Positions 1-6,807 of a DNA stretch of 7,460 nt are shown piece after piece. Positions within the stretch are counted from its first letter, which is position 1, and each line of letters starts with the position of its first letter. The notes below the pieces were generated by a model. It searched no databases, was not told the origin of the DNA, and was given only the letters and a program-made list of their open reading frames with translations. Origin of the DNA: Pseudomonadota bacterium (lineage in GTDB: Bacteria; Pseudomonadota; Alphaproteobacteria; Rhizobiales; Beijerinckiaceae); assembly GCA_023452965.1 (NCBI GenBank), contig JAEXUU010000740.1:1-7460 (forward strand). Direction: 5' to 3'. The position numbers were made by a program, and so were the translations under genes.

Positions 1-1258
1 GTACACGCTATTCCGTTCGAGCCGGGACGCCTCCAGCCCGCAGAGCTGGTATCTGCGTTCCGATCTGATCCCGATAACTGTTCCGCCGGGACCGGGCCCG
101 GCCCCGGATCCGACCCCTACTCCCACGCCTGATCCCGGGCCGGGGCCCTCCCCCGCGCCAACACCGTCCCCAGCGATCCCCAATTACCGCCAGGAGACCT
201 CTCTCTACGCGGCGCTTCCGGCGATGCAGCTGATCTATGGCCGGACCTTGCTGGACAGCCTGCATGAGCGGGTCGGCGAATTGAGGCCGCAGGAGCCGCC
301 GGCGTTGACCGAAGAGCGAACCATATGGTGCGCGGATCCAGCCCAGAACAACCGCTGCACCACGGTCGTGCGCTTGCCGGATCGCGAGATCGCCGCCAGC
401 CGCAGCTTCGCCTCTCTGGGCTGGGCACGCATCATCGCCACCCATGGCAACCGCGATGGCGGCCCGTGGGGCGTCTATCGCGACGGCCCCAATTTCGACT
501 ACGACCTTTACGGCCTGCAGGCGGGGCTCGATCTCTATCGCGGCATCAATGCCGACGGCTCGCGCGACCATGCCGGCATCTATGCGGCCATCGGGCGGAT
601 CGAGGGCGACGTCACCCATTTCAACGGCCTCCGAGCCGGCCGCAACACGATCGACGCCTATTCGATCGGTGGGTACTGGACCCATTTCGGTCCTTCGGGC
701 TGGTACCTCGACGGCGTCGTCCAGGGCACCTGGTACGATGCCAAGGCCGACTCCCGCCGCGGCTTCTCGCTTAGCAAGGACAGTTTCGGCTTCGGCGCGT
801 CGCTCGAAGGCGGTTATCCGATCGCGCTCGGGGGCGGCTGGATCATCGAGCCGCAGGCTCAGCTCGTCTACCAGACCCTCTCGAACGGCTCCGCATCCGA
901 CGGCGCGGCACTGGTGCGCTTCTCCGACGGACAGTCGCTTGCCGGCCGGGTCGGCGCCCGCCTCGCCAAGGGCTGGGAACTGGAGGAAGGGGCGGCAAGG
1001 CCTCGCATGCTCACGGCCTGGCTCAAGGCGAGCGTCTGGAACGAGTTCCTGGGCGAGCCGAAGGCCTCGTTCTCCTCCGCGACCGGGTTCATCCCGTTCC
1101 GTTCGGACCTCGGCGGAACCTGGGGGGAGGTCAAGGTCGGCATCGACGCGCAAACCTCCCGCAGCACGGCGATCTACGCATCCGCAGGCTACTCGGTCGG
1201 GTTCAATGGACGATCGCACGCCTATGACGGGCGCCTGGGCCTCAAGGTGACCTGGTAG
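1..1258 (+). CDS. Autotransporter, C-terminal part (linker plus outer-membrane beta-barrel), 5'-truncated by the window
   Basis: The reading frame is open from base 2 and ends with TAG at 1256-1258, giving 418 visible residues; the start and most of the passenger lie outside the window. Visible residues 1-20 (YTLF...WYLRS) match the usual end of alphaproteobacterial autotransporter passengers. Residues 28-60 form a Pro/Gly/Thr-rich linker with PT and PGP repeats. It is followed by Y-RQETSLYAALPAMQLIYGRTL and LHERVG (about 62-93), the segment that typically precedes the translocator. From about residue 139 the alternating aromatic/polar pattern (GWARIIATHG, YDLYGLQAGLDLYR, GGYWTHFGPSGWYLDGVVQGTWY) and a C-terminal aromatic (LKVTW) indicate a 12-strand type V barrel that exports and anchors the passenger at the cell surface. 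The passenger's role cannot be told. An oddity is a Cys pair at residues 110 and 119, just before the barrel. No convincing terminator follows. Confidence 0.93.
   Translation, partial: YTLFRSSRDASSPQSWYLRSDLIPITVPPGPGPAPDPTPTPTPDPGPGPSPAPTPSPAIPNYRQETSLYAALPAMQLIYGRTLLDSLHERVGELRPQEPPALTEERTIWCADPAQNNRCTTVVRLPDREIAASRSFASLGWARIIATHGNRDGGPWGVYRDGPNFDYDLYGLQAGLDLYRGINADGSRDHAGIYAAIGRIEGDVTHFNGLRAGRNTIDAYSIGGYWTHFGPSGWYLDGVVQGTWYDAKADSRRGFSLSKDSFGFGASLEGGYPIALGGGWIIEPQAQLVYQTLSNGSASDGAALVRFSDGQSLAGRVGARLAKGWELEEGAARPRMLTAWLKASVWNEFLGEPKASFSSATGFIPFRSDLGGTWGEVKVGIDAQTSRSTAIYASAGYSVGFNGRSHAYDGRLGLKVTW
94..148. repeat. Imperfect GC-only inverted repeat inside the linker codons
   Basis: Arms 94-110 and 131-148 are near-complementary (GGGCCC-GGCCCC-GGATC against the reverse complement GGGCCCCGGCCC-GGGATC, with about two mismatches or gaps) around a 20-nt spacer. 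It lies within the Pro/Gly-rich linker of the autotransporter, so codon composition (CCG, GGG, CCC) may fully account for it. A functional mRNA structure is unproven. Confidence 0.35.
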
Positions 1259-1431
1259 GAAATCGCTCACTGGCTCGCGCTCGTTCCGCCATCTCCGAGC
1301 GACATCTGTCAGCGCGATACCGACGGCGTTACGGCCTTGTGCGGGACGCGGCCTCCCCTTGCGTCGGGCGACTTGCCTCGGCGTCGGCAACGGGCGATGG
1401 AACCGGCTCCCGCCCTGCCCAAAAGATCGCC

Positions 1432-2343
1432 ATGCCCAGCCGCAACACCACGCTCGCCGGTATCGCCATGATGCTGCTGGGCATCCTGCTGTTCTCGCTC
1501 AACGACGTGATGGGGAAATGGCTGGTCGCGACCTATACGGTCGGCCAGGTCCTGCTGCTGCGTTCGGCAGCCGCGCTCCTGGTGATCACCCCCTTCGTGG
1601 TGAAGCAGGGCGTAGGCCGCACGCTGCGCCCCGAGCGGCCCAGCCTGCAGCTGCTGCGCGTCACGCTCGGCTCCTGCGAGGTCGCTCTCTTCTATTGGGC
1701 AGTCTCCTATCTGCCGCTCGCCGACACGATGACGCTCTGGCTGGCCGCGCCGGTCTGGGCGGTGGTGCTGGCGGCGCTGCTACTCGGCGAACGGGTCGAT
1801 GCCGGCCGCTGGCTCGCGGTAGCCGCGGGCTTCGTCGGCGTCGCGATCGCGCTCAACCCCTCCGGGCAGAGCCTGTCCCTGCCGGCGATCATTGCGCTGG
1901 TCGGCAGCTTCTCCTTTGCGGCCATGATGATCACCGGCCGGCAACTGCGCGGAACGCCCGACGTCACCCTGGTCTTCTGGCAGACGCTCGGCGCGCTGGT
2001 GATGGGCCTCGTGCTGCTGCCCACCGGCTGGGTGACGCCGACCCTCGCCGATCTCGGCCTGCTCGGCCTGCTCGGCATCATCGCCATGGTCGCGCATCTG
2101 TGCGTCACGCGCTCGCTGAAGCTCGCCGAGGCCTCGGTCGTCGTGCCCTATCAGTACACGCTGATCGTATGGGCGCTGGTGTTCGGCTGGTTCGTCTTCG
2201 GCGACTGGCCGACGCCGACCATGCTGTTCGGCGCCGCCCTCATCATCGCCGCCGGCCTCGCTTTGCTCGTGCTCGAAAGGCGGGCCGGAAACGCGCTGTC
2301 CGAGGCAGCCGCCAAGGACCGCGTCACGATCGAACAGAACTAA
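1432..2343 (+). CDS. EamA/DMT-superfamily transporter (ten-helix metabolite/drug exporter type)
   Basis: A 303-residue integral inner-membrane protein with the two-times-five-helix plan of the DMT/EamA (RhaT-like) family. Hydrophobic segments fall at about residues 8-28, 37-58, 74-94, 98-118, 126-142, 151-170, 179-197, 205-224, 234-256 and 263-282. The first repeat ends in the typical LLLGER (116-121) and the second contains the VVPYQYTLIVWALVFGWFVFGDWP stretch (237-260) that mirrors it. The C-terminal tail (ERRAGNALSEAAAKDR) is charged and positive just after the last helix. Family members export or import small metabolites, and the substrate cannot be read from sequence. I chose ATG 1432 because the family starts a few residues before helix 1. 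The same frame is open back to GTG 1339, but those 31 extra residues are polar and unlike the family. No good Shine-Dalgarno precedes 1432. The length is normal for the family. Confidence 0.9.
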   Translation: MPSRNTTLAGIAMMLLGILLFSLNDVMGKWLVATYTVGQVLLLRSAAALLVITPFVVKQGVGRTLRPERPSLQLLRVTLGSCEVALFYWAVSYLPLADTMTLWLAAPVWAVVLAALLLGERVDAGRWLAVAAGFVGVAIALNPSGQSLSLPAIIALVGSFSFAAMMITGRQLRGTPDVTLVFWQTLGALVMGLVLLPTGWVTPTLADLGLLGLLGIIAMVAHLCVTRSLKLAEASVVVPYQYTLIVWALVFGWFVFGDWPTPTMLFGAALIIAAGLALLVLERRAGNALSEAAAKDRVTIEQN

Positions 2344-2353
2344 GCGCCCCCCC

Positions 2354-2398
2354 ACCGGCAGTCGCCAGCAGCCCGCTGCCGGTTCGGCCGTCTGGCGA
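2354..2398 (+). terminator. Crossing inverted repeats after the EamA gene (possible terminator or pseudoknot)
   Basis: ACCGGCAG (2354-2361) is perfectly complementary to CTGCCGGT (2376-2383), giving an 8-bp stem with a 14-nt loop. The first half of that loop, TCGCCAG (2362-2368), is perfectly complementary to CTGGCGA (2392-2398). The two stems cross without sharing bases, as in an H-type pseudoknot. The structure starts 10 nt after the EamA stop. No T-run follows, so an intrinsic terminator is doubtful; Rho-assisted ending or mRNA 3'-end protection are alternatives. In GC-rich DNA, chance pairing is a real possibility. Confidence 0.35.
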
Positions 2399-2484
2399 TC
2401 GTCCCGCTCCCTGCCGGGGTGTCCTGCGTCGAGGTCGGGGCTGCGGGGCTGGTATCGTCGGCGCGGACGCGCGACAAGTCTCCG

Positions 2485-2504
2485 GCCCGGCCGCAGAGCC
2501 GGGC
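2485..2504 (+). promoter_or_regulatory. Compact hairpin just upstream of the dehydrogenase ribosome binding site
   Basis: GCCCGGC (2485-2491) pairs perfectly with GCCGGGC (2498-2504) around the 6-nt loop CGCAGA. The stem is all G-C and ends 6 nt before the GAGG of the ribosome binding site at 2511. It could be a 5'-UTR stabiliser, a weak attenuator or a chance dyad; it does not itself cover the ribosome binding site. Confidence 0.35.
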
Positions 2505-2510
2505 GCAGGC

Positions 2511-2518
2511 GAGGAACG

Positions 2519-2521
<3 letters not shown>
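2511..2521 (+). promoter_or_regulatory. Ribosome binding site deciding between two tandem ATG codons
   Basis: GAGGA (2511-2515) is the only purine-rich Shine-Dalgarno-like run here. ATG codons lie at 2519 (3-nt spacing from AGGA) and at 2522 (6-nt spacing). The second is better spaced, so initiation may occur at 2522; the protein would differ only by one Met. Confidence 0.6.
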
Positions 2522-3655
<1,134 letters not shown>

Positions 3656-3685
3656 CCAGAAAGCGCGATAGGAAAGTCACAATCC

Positions 3686-3717
3686 GCGACGGTTTGCGGC
3701 CGAAACGCAACCGTCGC
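3686..3717 (+). terminator. 12-bp hairpin after the dehydrogenase (terminator or operator dyad)
   Basis: GCGACGGTTTGCG (3686-3698) pairs with CGCAACCGTCGC (3706-3717) over 12 base pairs with one bulged T (3695) and a 7-nt loop GCCGAAA. It lies 30 nt after the dehydrogenase stop, in the 130-nt gap before the next gene. No T-run follows, so it is not a textbook intrinsic terminator. A CTTGACC sequence starts directly after it, so a repressor-operator dyad is also possible. Confidence 0.5.
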
Positions 3718-3718
3718 C

Positions 3719-3747
3719 TTGACCGGAACGGGGCTCGCCGCCATCGT
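3719..3747 (+). promoter_or_regulatory. Candidate sigma-70-type promoter for the secreted protein/RNase T2 pair
   Basis: TTGACC (3719-3724), preceded by C as in alphaproteobacterial -35 boxes, lies 17 nt before CATCGT (3742-3747), a poor -10 with three of six consensus bases. It would give a 5' UTR of roughly 30 nt before ATG 3786. The -35 is good and the -10 weak. Confidence 0.3.
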
Positions 3748-3774
3748 AGCGCAACGGATTCAGTCCCTTTTTCC

Positions 3775-3779
3775 GAAGG
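3775..3779 (+). promoter_or_regulatory. Ribosome binding site for the four-cysteine secreted protein
   Basis: GAAGG sits 6 nt before ATG 3786 and supports that start, which also gives a well-formed signal peptide. Confidence 0.6.
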
Positions 3780-3785
3780 CCGCCC

Positions 3786-4289
3786 ATGCGCCGCGTTTCG
3801 CTCCTCTCGGCCCTTGCCGCCACGCTCTGCCTCGCTGCCCTGCCGGCGCAGGCAGGAGGTGAAGTCTATGGCGACCCGGCCTATCGCTCGGGCGGCCGCT
3901 ATGTCGACCCGGCCGACCGCGCCGAAGAACGCATCATCCCGATGTACGGCAACCTGCCGGCCTGCGAGGACCCGGCGGTGCTGGGCGAGATCACAAGCTG
4001 GTTCAATTCGCGCGAAGCCAAGTTCTGGGGGCCGCTGCGGGTTGTCAGCTTCGACCATGTCCGGCCGATCGCCTGGCGCCCCTGGGGTGCGGACTTCATC
4101 CCGCGCCGCTTCTGCACCGCGCGCGTCATGACCAATGACGGCGTCCTGCGCCGGGTCGACTACTCCGTGCGTGAAAACCTCGGCCTGTTCGGCTGGACCT
4201 GGAACGTCAACTGGTGCGTCGACGGGCTCGACCGTCACCGCTCCTACGCCCCCGGCTGCCAGATGGCGCGCCCCGGCCCCGAGCGGTAA
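3786..4289 (+). CDS. Unrecognised secreted/periplasmic protein with four cysteines
   Basis: A 167-residue protein whose function I do not recognise. Residues 1-23 are a clear Sec signal peptide (RR, then LLSALAATLCLAALP, cleavage after AQA23). The mature part has a polar Gly/Tyr/Asp-rich start (24-45) and then a compact domain with PMYGNLPACED (52-62), an Ala/Phe-rich helix-like stretch (64-81), FDHVRPIAWRPWGADFIPRRFCTARV (89-114), DYSVRENLGLFGWTWNVNWCVDGLDRHRSYAPGCQMARP (125-163). The mature protein has exactly four Cys (60, 110, 144, 158), enough for two disulfides in the periplasm, and many Trp/Arg residues. I recall similar short hypothetical proteins in Rhizobiales, but without an assigned role. 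It ends 9 nt before the RNase T2 start, so the two are very likely co-transcribed. A role as partner, chaperone or inhibitor of that enzyme is only a guess from position. No lipobox or transmembrane anchor is seen. Confidence 0.85.
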   Translation: MRRVSLLSALAATLCLAALPAQAGGEVYGDPAYRSGGRYVDPADRAEERIIPMYGNLPACEDPAVLGEITSWFNSREAKFWGPLRVVSFDHVRPIAWRPWGADFIPRRFCTARVMTNDGVLRRVDYSVRENLGLFGWTWNVNWCVDGLDRHRSYAPGCQMARPGPER

Positions 4290-4298
4290 CATCGGCGC

Positions 4299-4973
4299 AT
4301 GAAGCTTTCACGCGCCTGGCTGTCATCGCTGGCGCTGCTCGGTCTTGTTGCCTTCGGCGCTCCGGCGCAGGCGCAGCATAGCCGTGGCGGTGCGCCCGGC
4401 GATTTCGATTTCTATGTGCTCGCCCTCTCCTGGTCGCCGGGCTTTTGCGAGTTGGAGGACGGCGGCCGCGGGCGGGCGCGCGAGCAATGCGCGCCCGGCG
4501 CCAATCTCGGCTTCGTCGTGCACGGGCTCTGGCCGCAGAACGAGCGCGGCTATCCGACCGATTGCGGCCCGTCCGGGCGCAGTCCTTCACGAATGGCGAT
4601 GTCGGAAGCCGAGGGGCTGTTCCCATCCGAGGGGCTCGCCCGCTATCAATGGCGCAAGCACGGCACCTGCACCGGCTCGAGCCCGAGCGACTATTTCGCC
4701 GATGTTCGCCGCGCCCGCGAGAAGATCGTGATCCCGCCTCCCCTGCGCGACAGCGGCCGCGAGCAGGTCTGGACGCCGATCGATCTCGAACGCGCCTTCG
4801 TCGCCGCCAATCCAGGGCTGCGCACCGACATGATGTCGGTCGCCTGCCGCCGCGGCGTACTCCAGGAAGTGCGGATCTGCTTCACCCGGGACCTGCGGAG
4901 CTTCCGCACCTGCCAGGAAGTCGACCGCTCCGGCTGCCGGGCGCCGGACTTCAAGGTCAACGCCAGCCCCTGA
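4299..4973 (+). CDS. Ribonuclease T2 family protein, exported
   Basis: A 224-residue secreted endoribonuclease of the T2 family (E. coli RNase I relatives), which cleaves single-stranded RNA through 2',3'-cyclic phosphates, presumably in the periplasm. The signal peptide is residues 1-25 (LSSLALLGLVAFG core, cleavage after AQA25). Family landmarks follow: YVLALSWSPGFC (39-50), CAS I as FVVHGLWPQ (72-80, catalytic His75) and CAS II as YQWRKHGTC (116-124, catalytic His121). Eight mature Cys (50, 64, 89, 124, 183, 194, 205, 213) fit up to four disulfides. CAS II differs from the fungal/plant HEWxKHGTC form: Tyr116 replaces the accessory His (E. coli RNase I also has Tyr, from memory) and Gln117 replaces the conserved Glu, which may lower or alter activity. 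ATG 4299 has no good Shine-Dalgarno and follows the upstream stop by 9 nt, so translational coupling is plausible. Length is normal for bacterial members. Confidence 0.93.
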   Translation: MKLSRAWLSSLALLGLVAFGAPAQAQHSRGGAPGDFDFYVLALSWSPGFCELEDGGRGRAREQCAPGANLGFVVHGLWPQNERGYPTDCGPSGRSPSRMAMSEAEGLFPSEGLARYQWRKHGTCTGSSPSDYFADVRRAREKIVIPPPLRDSGREQVWTPIDLERAFVAANPGLRTDMMSVACRRGVLQEVRICFTRDLRSFRTCQEVDRSGCRAPDFKVNASP

Positions 4974-5021
4974 GCCCCAGCTTCCACGGCCGATATCAGC
5001 CGGAGCGAGATCGGCCGGGGC
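4974..5021 (+). terminator. Possible terminator hairpin after RNase T2
   Basis: CGGCCGAT (4987-4994) pairs perfectly with ATCGGCCG (5010-5017) around a 15-nt loop. An outer GCCCC (4974-4978) can alternatively pair with GGGGC (5017-5021). It begins immediately after the stop codon. There is no T-run, so intrinsic termination is uncertain. Confidence 0.35.
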
Positions 5022-5050
5022 ATGCTCAAGCAGAGCCGGCAGCGGTCAGC

Positions 5051-5085
5051 TTGAAGAAAATCCGATAAAACAAGGGATTAGAGCA
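5051..5085 (+). promoter_or_regulatory. AT-rich pocket, likely promoter region of rlmJ
   Basis: This is the most AT-rich stretch of the forward-strand intergenic DNA. TTGAAG (5051-5056) can serve as a -35, but the possible -10s (GGATTA 5075-5080, or GATAAA 5064-5069 with a non-matching -35) are weak. It overlaps the 5' arm of the 13-bp dyad. Confidence 0.25.
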
Positions 5086-5112
5086 TTTCCGCGTTTCAAG
5101 GAAATGCTCTAA
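5078..5112. repeat. Perfect 13-bp inverted repeat (TTAGAGCATTTCC dyad), probable dispersed intergenic palindrome
   Basis: TTAGAGCATTTCC (5078-5090) and GGAAATGCTCTAA (5100-5112) are exact reverse complements around the 9-nt loop GCGTTTCAA. The AT-rich composition stands out from the surrounding GC-rich DNA. I recall very similar AGAGCATTT-type palindromes as abundant intergenic repeats in Rhizobiales genomes, so a REP-like family member is likely; there is only one copy in this window. It ends 9 nt before the rlmJ start codon and would form a hairpin in the leader RNA. Confidence 0.75.
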
Positions 5113-5121
5113 GACCGCTGC

Positions 5122-5973
5122 ATGAACTACCGTCACGGCTTTCACGCCGGCAACTTCGCCGACATCCTGAAGCACGTCATGCTGATGCGTATCCTCACGC
5201 ATCTCAACGGCAAGGATAAGCCTTATCGCATCATCGATACGCACGCCGGCGCCGGACGTTATGATCTAAGCTCGGACGAGGCTCTGCGCACACATGAATG
5301 GCGCGACGGCGTGGCACGGCTCGACCAGTCCCTTCTCGCCCCGGCGGTGGAGGAACTGCTCGCCCCCTGGCGCAAGGCGGTGGCGGCCGCTCGAGCTCTC
5401 TACGGCGCCGACGCCTACCCCGGCTCGCCTTGGCTCTGCCGTCAGGCGATGCGCGCCGACGATCGCTTGATCGCCGCCGAGCTGCACGAGAACACCCACC
5501 GCAAGCTGGTCCAGGCAATCGGAAGCGACTCGCGTTGCAAGGCGCTGGCCATCGACGGCTGGGTCGCCCTCGGCGCCAATGTGCCGCCAAAGGAGCGGCG
5601 CGGACTGGTCCTGATCGATCCGCCCTTCGAGGAGAAGGACGAGTTCGCGACGCTCGCCGGCGCCTTCATCGCCGCCTGGCATAAATGGCCGACCGGCACC
5701 TACGCGCTCTGGTACCCGGTCAAGGATCGGCGGGCCGTGGACGGCCTTGTATCGGCAATTTCGGACGCCGGCATTGGCCGCCTGCTCAGGCTCGAGATCG
5801 ATGTCGACCGGCCTGAAGCAGCGGGAGGTCTCGGCGCGACCGGGCTGCTGGTCGTCAATCCGCCCTGGCTGCTCGCGCAGGAAGCGGAAATCCTGCTGCC
5901 GGCGCTGTGCGAGCGCCTCGCGCAAGGCCCGCGGCCGCGCTATCGATGCGAGGCGATCCGCCCCGACGGCTGA
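5122..5973 (+). CDS. rlmJ: 23S rRNA (adenine(2030)-N6)-methyltransferase RlmJ
   Basis: A 283-residue cytosolic enzyme that uses S-adenosylmethionine to methylate N6 of A2030 (E. coli numbering) in 23S rRNA before ribosome assembly. The N-terminus NYRHGFHAGNFADILKH (2-18) is diagnostic of the family and fixes the start at ATG 5122. The SAM-binding motif I is IIDTHAGAGRYDL (37-49). The catalytic N6-adenine motif is LIDPPFEEKDEF (164-175), with Asp166-Pro-Pro-Phe in place of E. coli DPPY, a common variant. The C-terminal GLLVVNPPWLL (241-251) is also characteristic. Length matches E. coli RlmJ (about 280). No Shine-Dalgarno is evident, and the 13-bp dyad ends only 9 nt upstream, so its hairpin may affect initiation. 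The GST gene follows after 35 nt, probably in the same transcript. Confidence 0.96.
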   Translation: MNYRHGFHAGNFADILKHVMLMRILTHLNGKDKPYRIIDTHAGAGRYDLSSDEALRTHEWRDGVARLDQSLLAPAVEELLAPWRKAVAAARALYGADAYPGSPWLCRQAMRADDRLIAAELHENTHRKLVQAIGSDSRCKALAIDGWVALGANVPPKERRGLVLIDPPFEEKDEFATLAGAFIAAWHKWPTGTYALWYPVKDRRAVDGLVSAISDAGIGRLLRLEIDVDRPEAAGGLGATGLLVVNPPWLLAQEAEILLPALCERLAQGPRPRYRCEAIRPDG

Positions 5974-6008
5974 TCGTTCCGATTCGCAGCGAGCACGAGA
6001 GCCTTGCC

Positions 6009-6614
6009 ATGCTGACCTTGCGTTCTTCCCCCGCCTCGCCCTTTGGCCGCAAGGTCAAGATCTCCATGATCGAGCTCGGTCTCACGGACAAGATCGAGAT
6101 CGTGGTGGCCGACACCACCAACCCCGCCGATCCCCTGCGTAAGCAGAACCCGCTCGGCAAGATCCCGACCCTTGTCCTCGAGGACGGGTCGAGCCTGTTC
6201 GATTCGCGGGTCATCGTCGACTATCTCGACCATCTTGCCGGTGGCTGGCGGATCATCCCGGCCGGCGCGGAACGCTTCGCGCAATTGCGGCTGCAGGCGC
6301 TCGCCGACGGCATCTGCGACGCAGCCTTGCTCCAGGTCTACGAAGTCCGCTTCAGGGCGGCCGAGATGCGCCACGCCGGCTGGGTCGAGAACCAGCAGGG
6401 CAAGATCGACCGGGCGCTCGCTACACTCGAAGCCGAGCCGCCGGCCTTTGCCGACCGCCCGCGAATCGGCGAAATCGCGCTTGCCTGCGCGCTCGGCTAT
6501 CTCGACCTGCGCCATGAAGGCAAATGGCGCGCAGCGCATCCGCGTCTCGTCGCCTGGCTCGATGCCTTCGCTGCAAAGGTGCCGGCCTTCGAGGCGACAC
6601 GCTTCAAGGGCTGA
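6009..6614 (+). CDS. Glutathione S-transferase family protein (YibF-like)
   Basis: A 201-residue soluble cytosolic GST-fold protein. The N-terminal thioredoxin-like domain (1-75) has SSPASPFGRKVKISMIELGL (6-25) with the candidate catalytic Ser10, NPLGKIPTL (47-55) containing the cis-Pro53, and the glutathione gamma-glutamyl-binding Asp65-Ser66 in LFDSRVIVDYLD. The all-helical C-terminal domain has LQALADGICDAAL (95-107) and IGEIALACALGYLDLRHEGKWRAAHPRLVAWLDAF (153-187). In the latter, Glu155 stands where many GSTs have the N-capping Asp. From memory it resembles E. coli YibF closely in length and pattern; no physiological substrate is known to me. ATG 6009 is chosen because the family starts right at the first beta strand and a weak GAGAG-like site lies about 8 nt upstream. 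The frame is open to GTG 5907, but that would overlap rlmJ. It is likely co-transcribed with rlmJ. Confidence 0.92.
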   Translation: MLTLRSSPASPFGRKVKISMIELGLTDKIEIVVADTTNPADPLRKQNPLGKIPTLVLEDGSSLFDSRVIVDYLDHLAGGWRIIPAGAERFAQLRLQALADGICDAALLQVYEVRFRAAEMRHAGWVENQQGKIDRALATLEAEPPAFADRPRIGEIALACALGYLDLRHEGKWRAAHPRLVAWLDAFAAKVPAFEATRFKG

Positions 6615-6690
6615 CGGCAGCCCCAGGCCTTGCCGGACGGTTCAGACGTCGAGCGCTGCGCCAGCTATCTAGCCGACCGCTGTTCCGAAC

Positions 6691-6717
6691 AAGGCCGCTC
6701 CTGAGGGGGCGGCCTTT
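6691..6717 (+). terminator. Rho-independent-type terminator of the rlmJ-GST unit
   Basis: AAGGCCGCTCC (6691-6701) pairs with GGGGCGGCCTT (6706-6716) over 11 pairs including one T-G wobble, closed by the 4-nt loop TGAG and followed by a short TTT (6715-6717) then GTG. It lies 76 nt after the GST stop. The stem is strong and the T-run short. Confidence 0.7.
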
Positions 6718-6775
6718 GTGCAATGTCCGGGCAAGACAAGGCTGCGAAAAGCTTCACGGCGGCCAAGCTTCGGGC

Positions 6776-6807
6776 AAAGAAAAACCCGGTGGCCGAAGCC
6801 ACCGGGT
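6776..6807 (-). terminator. Strong intrinsic terminator with UUCG tetraloop for the Omp gene
   Basis: On the minus strand ACCCGGTGGC, loop TTCG, GCCACCGGGT form a perfect 10-bp stem (plus-strand arms 6784-6793 and 6798-6807), followed by TTTTTCTTT (complement of 6776-6784, the first T shared with the stem). This is a textbook rho-independent terminator, 25 nt past the Omp stop codon. Confidence 0.93.

Noticed and set aside
1278..1301. 6-bp dyad CGCTCG/CGAGCG after the autotransporter as a terminator
   Set aside because: The stem is short, the loop is 12 nt and there is no T-run; this is expected by chance at this GC content.
8..1390. Long open frame on the minus strand (460 codons) antisense to the autotransporter
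   Set aside because: It is an Arg/Ala/Gly-rich shadow typical of high-GC DNA, with no recognisable domain. The plus-strand frame encodes a clear beta-barrel.
1339..1431. GTG 1339 as an upstream start for the EamA transporter
   Set aside because: It would add 31 polar residues ahead of helix 1, unlike the family. ATG 1432 gives the normal length.
3694..4131. Plus-strand open frame starting in the hairpin before the secreted protein
   Set aside because: Ser/Arg-rich shadow overlapping the signal-peptide gene in a different phase, with no ribosome binding site.
5907..6008. GTG 5907 as an upstream start for the GST
   Set aside because: It would overlap rlmJ by 67 bases and add an Arg/Ala-rich extension before the conserved first strand of the thioredoxin fold.
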